DNA of 37,355 nucleotides from an uncultured Candidatus Saccharibacteria bacterium. Its GTDB lineage: Bacteria; Patescibacteriota; Saccharimonadia; Saccharimonadales; Saccharimonadaceae. The notes beneath the pieces are model-generated. The model saw only the letters and a list, made by a program, of their open reading frames with translations, was not told where the DNA came from and searched no databases. Below are positions 32,237 to 37,355 of this stretch, in pieces (the stretch's first letter is position 1; the number at the start of each line of letters is the position of its first letter). The stretch is from positions 1-37,355 of the forward strand of contig CAMNPZ010000008.1 in assembly GCA_946548715.1 (NCBI GenBank), given 5' to 3'. The position numbers and the translations under genes were made by a program.

Positions 32237-33286
32237 CTAGGCGTAGAATTCCTTGTACCATTCCGCAAACTTTCTGAGGCCCTCTCGGAGTGAGGTGTGT
32301 GGCTTGAAGCCAAAATCTCGCTCGAGTGCCGAAGTATCTGCATAGGTTACCGGTACATCGCCCGGTTGCATCGGTACGAGCTCTTTGTGCGATTCGAAAT
32401 CATAATCTTCTGGTAACACGCCAGCCCGGATCAACTCTTCCTGCAATATTTGTACAAAATCCAACAGATTCTCCGGATTTGAATTGCCAATGTTGTATAC
32501 AGCATATGGCGCCAGTGGCAATCCATCTTCGCCGTCTTTCTTCTCCGGTGCCTTCGCCATCACTCGCATCACGCCCTCTACAATATCATCGATATAGGTG
32601 AAATCTCGCTTACAATTTCCGAAATTGAAAATCTGAATCGTTTCACCCTTAATCAGTTTGTTCGTGAATCCGAAATATGCCATGTCTGGTCGCCCCGCTG
32701 GCCCGTATACCGTGAAGAATCTTAACCCCGTCGACGGGATGTTGTATAACTTTGAATACGCATGTGCCAAGAGTTCGTTTGATTTCTTCGTTGCGGCATA
32801 TAGACTTACTGGGTTGTCTACCTTATCGTCGGTTGAAAATGGCACTTTCTTGTTGCCGCCGTACACGGAAGACGACGAGGCGTATACTAAGTGTTCTACC
32901 GGGTAGTGTCGGCAAGCCTCCAGGATATTGTAGAACCCAATCAGATTCGACTCGATATAGGCATCCGGATGATCGATGGAATATCTCACACCGGCCTGCG
33001 CCGCTAGGTTTACTACGATTTCCGGATGGTATTTTTCAAACACCGCCGTCACGGCTTCTTTGTCCGCTAAGTTACCTTTGATAAATTCAAAATTAGCAAA
33101 TTGCTCCAAGTCTTTCAGACGGTATTCTTTTAGCGTCACATCATAGTAATCGTTGACCGAATCGAATCCAATCACCTTCGCCTGAGGATTCTCCTCGCAA
33201 ACTCGTTTCGCGAGATACCAACCAATAAACCCCGCCGCCCCAGTAATTAAAATAGTTTTTTCACCAAAATCAACAGTTTTTTCCAT
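32237..33286 (-). CDS. NAD-dependent epimerase, UDP-glucuronate 4-epimerase type
   Basis: A 349-residue extended SDR enzyme. Seen: the nucleotide motif TGAAGFIGWYLAKRV, NLAAQAGVRYSIDHPDAYIESNLIGF, SSSSVYGGNKKVPFS, the catalytic YAATKKSNE (YxxxK), and LRFFTVYGPAGRPDMAYFGFTNKLIKGE, which are hallmarks of the CapI/GAE group that interconverts UDP-glucuronate and UDP-galacturonate. Next to ugd this gives a coherent uronic-acid supply. TATAAT lies 7 nt before the ATG, with no Shine-Dalgarno site. A decayed copy of its 5' end is found about 0.9 kb away (34127-34190). Confidence 0.92.
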   Translation of the reverse strand: MEKTVDFGEKTILITGAAGFIGWYLAKRVCEENPQAKVIGFDSVNDYYDVTLKEYRLKDLEQFANFEFIKGNLADKEAVTAVFEKYHPEIVVNLAAQAGVRYSIDHPDAYIESNLIGFYNILEACRHYPVEHLVYASSSSVYGGNKKVPFSTDDKVDNPVSLYAATKKSNELLAHAYSKLYNIPSTGLRFFTVYGPAGRPDMAYFGFTNKLIKGETIQIFNFGNCKRDFTYIDDIVEGVMRVMAKAPEKKDGEDGLPLAPYAVYNIGNSNPENLLDFVQILQEELIRAGVLPEDYDFESHKELVPMQPGDVPVTYADTSALERDFGFKPHTSLREGLRKFAEWYKEFYA

Positions 33287-33293
33287 AAATCAT

Positions 33294-33299
33294 ATTATA
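33294..33299 (-). promoter_or_regulatory. -10 box of predicted leaderless promoter, epimerase
   Basis: Minus strand TGGTATAAT (TGn-extended), ATGATTT, ATG. Directly preceded by the terminator at 33304-33350. Confidence 0.66.
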
Positions 33300-33303
33300 C
33301 CAC

Positions 33304-33350
33304 AAAAAGAGGGCGGTATCCCGCATATATCCAATGCAGGTCCTGCCCTC
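33304..33350 (-). terminator. Minus-strand terminator upstream of the epimerase
   Basis: Branched hairpin with outer stem GAGGGC / GCCCTC (33309-33314, 33345-33350) and inner GCAT / ATGC. On the minus strand it is followed by TTTTTG. It would stop read-through from the right before the epimerase promoter; attenuation of a longer epimerase transcript is an alternative. Confidence 0.6.
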
Positions 33351-33376
33351 ATTAACTATCATTATAGTTCATTCTT

Positions 33377-33478
33377 TCACAAAGTCAGGTATTCTCCCAT
33401 TTTTGGAAATAATTATATTGTTTTATACTCATGTTTTTCCAAAACAACACCATTAGGGGTAATATTTCCTTTTCTCAT
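33377..33478 (-). pseudogene. Possible remnant of a CdiA-type tRNA-nuclease-like domain protein
   Basis: A short decayed reading frame: NITPNGVVLEKHEYKTI, stop, LFPKMGEYLTL, stop. The pattern GVVLxxHE...T...G resembles the N-terminus of small nuclease-fold proteins related to CdiA C-terminal tRNases, which continue with a 'PD..WE.K' active site. None of that remains here. Based on pattern memory over about 30 residues, so weak. Confidence 0.25.
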
Positions 33479-33556
33479 ACAAAACACCCCACCATACCTT
33501 TACCCATACTTCAACCCCCGCCAAGCACTTATGCTAATTCAAAAAAACGCGAAGAC

Positions 33557-33603
33557 AAAAAAAGAGAGCTTGGCCCCGTTCAATCAAGAACGAGGTCGCC
33601 CTC
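33557..33603 (-). terminator. Second minus-strand terminator
   Basis: Stem built of GAGGGC / GAGAGC-complement outer pairs and CCTCGTTC / GAACGGGG around loop TTGATT (minus-strand reading), followed by seven T. It would end a short minus-strand transcript or read-through from the polysaccharide genes. Confidence 0.6.
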
Positions 33604-33668
33604 AAAGGCCTATTGTATACAATGAAGTATCTTTAGTACCTTTATATCTAAAGAGTATCAGAGAAGCT
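33557..33668 (-). ncRNA. Candidate short minus-strand structured RNA
   Basis: Between a TTGACA at 33675-33680 (minus strand) and the terminator at 33557-33603 lie an imperfect hairpin (ATCTTTAG / CTAAAGAG, about 33627-33659) and the perfect palindrome ATTGTATACAAT (33612-33623), with no open frame. The -10 (TACTCT at 17-nt spacing) is poor, so this is only a candidate. Confidence 0.25.
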
Positions 33669-33754
33669 CAGATATGTCAACAACTTCCCCTCTCTTTGTG
33701 ATTATTTTTAACTAGCATTTTAATTACGAGATCGACTATCATGGCAAAGCATGC

Positions 33755-33760
33755 TATAAT
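33755..33760 (+). promoter_or_regulatory. Promoter of the Abi_2 pseudogene
   Basis: TGCTATAAT (TGn-extended -10, TATAAT at 33755-33760) with TCGACT 17 nt upstream. The predicted start is about 60 nt before the ATG, leaving room for the structured leader. Confidence 0.6.
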
Positions 33761-33766
33761 AAAGCC

Positions 33767-33828
33767 AACATCTCCTCCAGGCTTGGTTACGGCCAGCACA
33801 CCTGGAGGAGTTCTGTTTGTGAGGTAAA
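33767..33828 (+). ncRNA. Structured leader / candidate abiF-type RNA
   Basis: The leader of the Abi_2 pseudogene contains a perfect 10-bp stem CTCCTCCAGG (33772-33781) / CCTGGAGGAG (33801-33810) closing a 19-nt apical region with GGTTACGGCC. A GAGGT site follows 3 nt before the ATG. Conserved structured RNAs (the abiF motif) are known directly upstream of AbiF/Abi_2 genes and may be RNA antitoxins. Assignment to that class is inference from position and shape. Confidence 0.45.
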
Positions 33829-34152
33829 ATGCTTAAGGAATTCAAAACAATCGAAGGACAAATTGAATTACATTAATCCTGTGGTCTCAACATAGAAAAC
33901 GAGGATATTGCTAAAACGTTTCTATTAGAAAACAACTATTATCGCGTCAGCGGTTACTCATTAACACTTCGCACAAATGATGTTTTTCATGAAAGCGCAA
34001 CCTTTCAAAACATCATCGACATTTACAATTTCGATCACGAACTACGCAACATCTTAATGAAATATATCGAAACAATCGAAGTCAAATTAAAGTCTGTTTT
34101 CGCATACTCGCTTCACAAACACCCATCCAATAAACCCTACCGCCCCCCGTAA
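33829..34152 (+). pseudogene. Abi_2 (AbiD/AbiF) family abortive-infection protein, broken
   Basis: The frame from ATG 33829 reads MLKEFKTIEGQIELH, stop (TAA at 33874-33876), then resumes in frame as SCGLNIENEDIAKTFLLENN, YYRVSGYSLTL, ATFQNIIDIYNFDHELRNILMKYIETIEVKLKS. This is the classic Abi_2 pattern (EQI.LL..RGL, NYYRLSGY, F..I..LY.FD..LR, IE..E...R). The stop fits a single AAA-to-TAA change at a usual Lys position. The protein also ends at codon 107, whereas intact members have about 300 residues. The 3' end (from about 34127) is a fragment of an epimerase gene in antisense, so the original C-terminal half was lost by rearrangement. Abi_2 proteins are HEPN-fold RNases of phage defence or toxin-antitoxin type. 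Confidence 0.82.
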
Positions 34153-34190
34153 TCGATATTGGCTTCTTTCCAAAATCAATTTTTTTTATC
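34127..34190 (-). pseudogene. Fragment of a second UDP-glucuronate epimerase gene (5' end only)
   Basis: About 64 nt that align with the 5' end of the intact epimerase (33222-33286): both run CCAATAAACCC..CCGCCCC..GTAAT ... CCAAAATCAA. Minus-strand translation gives IDFGKKPISITGGG against VDFGEKTILITGAA of the intact gene, then a one-base shift before the shared GGGTTTATTGG. The rest of the gene is absent. It forms the junction with the truncated Abi_2 gene. Confidence 0.68.
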
Positions 34191-34278
34191 TATATATACC
34201 TATATCATAACGGAACAGAATGACACTAGATTCCGCCCGCCTATTACAATCTTCGATTTTTGATGACAGAATTAATCG

Positions 34279-35337
34279 CTAAAGTCCAAACATCCATCTA
34301 GTCATCCGCCATTTTTTCAAAATGAAGCTCATCGATACTGACACCACCATCGCAATCACAAATGATAGTAGTGCCTGGGCTATTGGATGTACCAACCCAT
34401 TTAGCAACGCAATTGTAAAATAAATATTCTGCTGATGGAACAAATAAATTCCAAAACTATTATCCTCTAATAATCGATAAAACCGATTCCGTACAATTCC
34501 GCCATTTTTTAAAACTAAACGGTTGCACAAGAAATAACTCACTGAAACAGCAAGTAGGCTTATTAGGGGTTCAATAAAACTAATCCCACATTTAATAATG
34601 TTCTTATCCGAATTCCCAAGACGAGCAACCAAAGCATACAACCCCACAGCCATAAGCGTCATCATGATCGTTTGTTTCCACGAGATTGCTTTCCGATTCT
34701 TGTAAATATACCCGCCAAGATAAAAGAACAAAATGTATCTCACAGAAATAGGTATTTGAAAATAATTAAGATGCGCCATAGACAATAAACTTCCGATAGT
34801 AGTAGTGACAATATACACTAGTACGAGATTTCTAAATGATAGCTTTATCTTCTTTCCAATTAACACAAAAAACACGAAAACGATGAATAGCATTATTAGA
34901 AACCACAATTGCGCCGGCCCGGTCATCAAAACATATTTGTTAATAATATCACCCCAAGAATAATTAAAAAACATCGCTCCAATCGGTATTGCCCAAAGAA
35001 CACTGGTGAATAAATATGGTACCAATAGTCTTTGTGCTCGTTTTTTTATGTCCTTCTTAGGGTTATCGTATCTTCCCTTCTTCAGTATTAAATAATAGAA
35101 TAAAAAGCCTGAAGCCATCGTGAAGGACTGAATATGGAAAAACCCCAGAAAATCTGAAAAAGAAGCTAAATAGCCAGCACTATAAACTGGAGTATATACA
35201 CTAAACCAGTTGCCAGTAAAAAATGCGGTCGCATGGCACAGAACGACACAAATCATCATATTGGTCTTAATAAAGGCAATGTCATTGAATCTTCCATTCT
35301 CAAGGTTCTTAGATTTTGGAAAACTTTTAGTAATCAT
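34279..35337 (-). CDS. Acyltransferase family 3 membrane protein
   Basis: A 352-residue integral membrane O-acyltransferase (AT3/OafA type) with about ten hydrophobic helices. Seen: FNDIAFIKTNMMICVVLCHATAF, with the conserved His of helix 1, and a basic loop KDIKKRAQRLLVPYLFTSVLW, typical of the family RxxR...P motif. Members transfer acetyl or other acyl groups to exported sugars. Starts by ATGA overlap with the DUF6625-type gene. Noticeably richer in A/T than the genes left of 33 kb. Confidence 0.87.
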   Translation of the reverse strand: MITKSFPKSKNLENGRFNDIAFIKTNMMICVVLCHATAFFTGNWFSVYTPVYSAGYLASFSDFLGFFHIQSFTMASGFLFYYLILKKGRYDNPKKDIKKRAQRLLVPYLFTSVLWAIPIGAMFFNYSWGDIINKYVLMTGPAQLWFLIMLFIVFVFFVLIGKKIKLSFRNLVLVYIVTTTIGSLLSMAHLNYFQIPISVRYILFFYLGGYIYKNRKAISWKQTIMMTLMAVGLYALVARLGNSDKNIIKCGISFIEPLISLLAVSVSYFLCNRLVLKNGGIVRNRFYRLLEDNSFGIYLFHQQNIYFTIALLNGLVHPIAQALLSFVIAMVVSVSMSFILKKWRMTRWMFGL

Positions 35338-36275
35338 TTAATAACTCGCTTTCTCACATTTTCCATCTTAATCTTTAACAGTGAGAATCTAGTCTCGATG
35401 AATTCGTAAAGGATCCCGCGGAACCTATTATATTTTTTAATATCAGTTTTCTTAGGCAAACCTTTTTCCTTGAAAATGAAACCCTTATCACATATATAAA
35501 ACCCATTTGAATCATCTTTAACATCTTTATTATCCAAATACTTTCTTTGTTTGAAATGTATATAGACGAATTCATCCTTCTTTACAGTACCACCTTCCAT
35601 GAAAGCCCTATAGACATGCCCATCCTCCCAATAAAACACCTGTTGATTGTAATTTTTATCGTCTAAAGCTAGAGTAAAACGTTTTCTCAGAATTGATATA
35701 TCAGCAAACAGCCTCTTGTCGTAAAAAGAAAAACCATTTTTATAGTATATGTCCATGATACCATTCCATTCATCAAAAGCATAGCTTTTTTCGTTAGAAA
35801 ACACTTCATCGTAGCTTCCGCAAGATGCCCCATCACCCATATATCTGCTATTAATCTCCGTGGTATTCCGATATAAACTCAAGTGTCCCAAAGGTAAAAT
35901 TTTATCATAATTATCCAGTATCTCTTCCGTAATAAACTTTCTTATATCTCCAAAAATCAAATCCAAATCAGAGTGACCCCAAAAATCATACTTTCTTATA
36001 TAGTCGCCAAATAGAACTCCGTAGGCAGGCTTAAAATCACAACACTTATAAGGTCTTTTTACCCCAAATTCATGCCCCAGTTTCTTCTTTATCCTCTTGT
36101 CTAAATCCTTTAAGCTAATATTAACATATTTCAAATTTTTCATATTGGAAGATGCTTTTTGATCCGTAAAGATTAGGAAATCGATTGTAGGATTCTTTTC
36201 TATCGATTTCAGAAGCAAATCAAAATGCCTAGGGAATTCTCCAAAGTAAACGGAAATAATAACAATCTTTTTCAT
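35334..36275 (-). CDS. DUF6625-type capsular polysaccharide synthesis protein
   Basis: A 313-residue protein of the DUF6625 type found in capsule and O-antigen loci, probably glycosyltransferase-like. Seen: N-terminal KKIVIISVYFGEFPRHFDLLLKSIEKN, FLIFTDQK, RPYKCCDFKPAYGVLFGDYI and YDFWGHSDLDLIFGDIRKFI, where SDLDLIFGD holds a DxD-like metal site. Late motif FVYIHFKQRKY. No membrane helix. ATGA overlap with the downstream acyltransferase; its ATG abuts the flippase stop. AT-rich. Substrate unknown. Confidence 0.8.
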   Translation of the reverse strand: MKKIVIISVYFGEFPRHFDLLLKSIEKNPTIDFLIFTDQKASSNMKNLKYVNISLKDLDKRIKKKLGHEFGVKRPYKCCDFKPAYGVLFGDYIRKYDFWGHSDLDLIFGDIRKFITEEILDNYDKILPLGHLSLYRNTTEINSRYMGDGASCGSYDEVFSNEKSYAFDEWNGIMDIYYKNGFSFYDKRLFADISILRKRFTLALDDKNYNQQVFYWEDGHVYRAFMEGGTVKKDEFVYIHFKQRKYLDNKDVKDDSNGFYICDKGFIFKEKGLPKKTDIKKYNRFRGILYEFIETRFSLLKIKMENVRKRVIK

Positions 36276-37355
36276 TATTGATTACCCCTTTCTTTCTTGG
36301 GACTCTCTCTTCTTTTGAATACCCTGCCGAACAGTGTCTTAAGTTGTCTAAAATCATTGCGATATAAAATAATATTTATCGGTAAGCATATTGCACAAGA
36401 TAGCACCAAAACCTCAAATGCGTTTATCGCCCAGTGGATATAATTATCATTGGCGCAGAATGGCAAAACATTGGACAGCAGAACTACAATTATCATTTCA
36501 AGAACTAAAACTACTATTTTTTTGATAGGTACCGTTATCTTCCTGTTCAAAACATACTTACCAGAATGGTAAATGAATTCACAAGTCCTAATAAACATAG
36601 CGACCATTGTTCCGATTGCAACACCAATTAGCCCAAATTGAGCTACCAAGATAACCGATATCACAATATTTGTCACGCATTCAACAATGGCGCCGTTTCG
36701 GGTCTGCTTATAATGACCAGAAGCTAGAGTTATCGAACTATACGGGAACCGCAGGGTACTAAACAGCTCAGCTATAACAATCAAATACCCAAATATAGGC
36801 TGAATATAATCCGTATCAGTTATCCCATTAGCATAAACACTTACGAATGGAGTAATAAGTAAAACAGTGCAGGAGAAAATAATAGCAATAAAAGTGAAAA
36901 AAACAGATTCAGCAATATTGAATATTTCACCTAGCTTCTTTACTTCCTTTCTTGCAATCATATCACCGAATCCAGAGCTAATGCTATCATAAAACATAGT
37001 GGTAATTTTTTTGATTCCATTAATCACGATAACATAAACGGAATATATGGATACCTCTGCAAGGCTTCTAAAAAGAGTTAATACGACCACATCGGTATTG
37101 CTATGTATTACAGAGGCAATATGTTGGGCTAATGCATCCCACTTTTGCTCGATAACGTACTTCTTATCGCCTTCCTTTAGATTAATTCTGTACTTTTTTC
37201 TCACATAGATATTCTGTAAAACTGGTCTAATCACAAATAGCAATGTGCTCACTAGTTTTAACATCTGAATCGAAATATTAAAATTGCTTAGTAAGACTAT
37301 TGTCACGATGTTAAGAGCATAACTGACAATCGAAAAGAACGAAACCACATATTTT
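36275..37355 (-). CDS. Polysaccharide flippase (Wzx-like, MOP superfamily), 5' end beyond window
   Basis: At least 357 residues of a multi-helix membrane protein. The frame stays open to the right edge with no start required there, and such flippases are usually 450-500 residues, so the N-terminal part lies outside the window. Seen: SNTDVVVLTLFRSLAEVSIYSVYVIV, FPYSSITLASGHYKQTRNGAIVECVTNIVISVILV, GLIGVAIGTMVAMFIRT, typical of Wzx/RfbX transporters; basic C-terminal tail. It would move an undecaprenyl-linked repeat unit across the membrane. First visible gene of the AT-rich operon. Confidence 0.85.
   Translation of the reverse strand, partial: KYVVSFFSIVSYALNIVTIVLLSNFNISIQMLKLVSTLLFVIRPVLQNIYVRKKYRINLKEGDKKYVIEQKWDALAQHIASVIHSNTDVVVLTLFRSLAEVSIYSVYVIVINGIKKITTMFYDSISSGFGDMIARKEVKKLGEIFNIAESVFFTFIAIIFSCTVLLITPFVSVYANGITDTDYIQPIFGYLIVIAELFSTLRFPYSSITLASGHYKQTRNGAIVECVTNIVISVILVAQFGLIGVAIGTMVAMFIRTCEFIYHSGKYVLNRKITVPIKKIVVLVLEMIIVVLLSNVLPFCANDNYIHWAINAFEVLVLSCAICLPINIILYRNDFRQLKTLFGRVFKRRESPKKERGNQ

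Larger units (their letters stand above)
33287..34278. other. Gene-poor decayed strip between two polysaccharide gene sets
   Basis: No intact coding sequence is visible on either strand over about 1 kb. It holds two minus-strand terminators, a candidate short RNA, the Abi_2 promoter, leader and pseudogene, an epimerase 5' fragment and a possible nuclease-like remnant. The mix of partial genes in both orientations marks it as a recombination and insertion site. From 34191 to 34278 nothing is recognised. Confidence 0.7.

Noticed and set aside
1-37355. Recoded TGA (Gly) as in Gracilibacteria/SR1
   Set aside because: TGA ends several genes cleanly (for example femAB-2 and the hydrolase), and no in-frame TGA interrupts conserved domains.
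1-37355. CRISPR arrays, tRNA or rRNA genes, insertion-sequence transposases, prophage
   Set aside because: No regularly spaced repeats, cloverleaf genes, ribosomal RNA, transposase or integrase frames were recognised on either strand.

Overview
The window looks like chromosome of a Patescibacteria (CPR) member, most probably a Saccharibacterium (TM7-type). This rests on several observations. Packing is dense, with ATGA/TAATG overlaps, and there is a monoderm-style wall kit (MurF-like ligase, MurJ, class A PBP, three FemAB-like enzymes, LPXTG-like anchored surface protein). EF-G has a derived sequence, and TGA is used as a normal stop, which argues against the TGA=Gly lineages Gracilibacteria/SR1. 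The phylum call is inference, because no rRNA or tRNA gene was seen.

Layout, left to right. (1) 75-5407, minus strand: wall operon murF-like > alpha/beta hydrolase > DegT aminotransferase > femAB-2 > femAB-1. (2) 5483-11888: dispersed remnant of the str operon. fusA, tuf and rpsJ keep their ancestral order, but each is now a separate unit with its own promoter and terminator, and unrelated genes sit between them (small membrane protein, hypothetical protein, anchored surface protein). (3) 12034-15723: gatC-gatA-(membrane HEPN-like protein)-gatB for Glu/Asp-tRNA amidation. (4) 15748-22252: murJ, a third femAB, a GT2 glycosyltransferase and a class A PBP. (5) 22306-25153: PIN-TRAM protein and a phosphoketolase encoded as two overlapping genes. 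(6) 25189-33286: uvrB and an exopolysaccharide module (cpsB phosphatase, Wzz/BY-kinase fusion, LCP ligase, UDP-glucose dehydrogenase, UDP-glucuronate epimerase). (7) 33287-34278: decayed strip with an Abi_2 toxin pseudogene, its structured leader, an epimerase fragment, a possible nuclease-like remnant and two minus-strand terminators. (8) 34279-37355: visibly AT-richer surface-polysaccharide genes (acyltransferase, DUF6625-type protein, flippase), probably horizontally acquired.

Most unusual are four related GC-rich palindromic insertions lying in frame inside protein-coding genes (femAB-1, degT, gatA, uvrB). The core is shared, but each copy is enclosed by a different, locus-specific pair of inverted arms, and the same core is translated in at least three different reading frames/orientations. 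This resembles the logic of Rickettsia palindromic elements but has arm behaviour I do not recognise.

A second genome-wide theme is promoter placement. About ten transcription units have TATAAT (often TGnTATAAT) only 6-8 nt before the start codon, which predicts leaderless mRNAs. Other genes (tuf, fusA, rpsJ and internal operon genes) have Shine-Dalgarno sites, so the cell appears to use two initiation modes.
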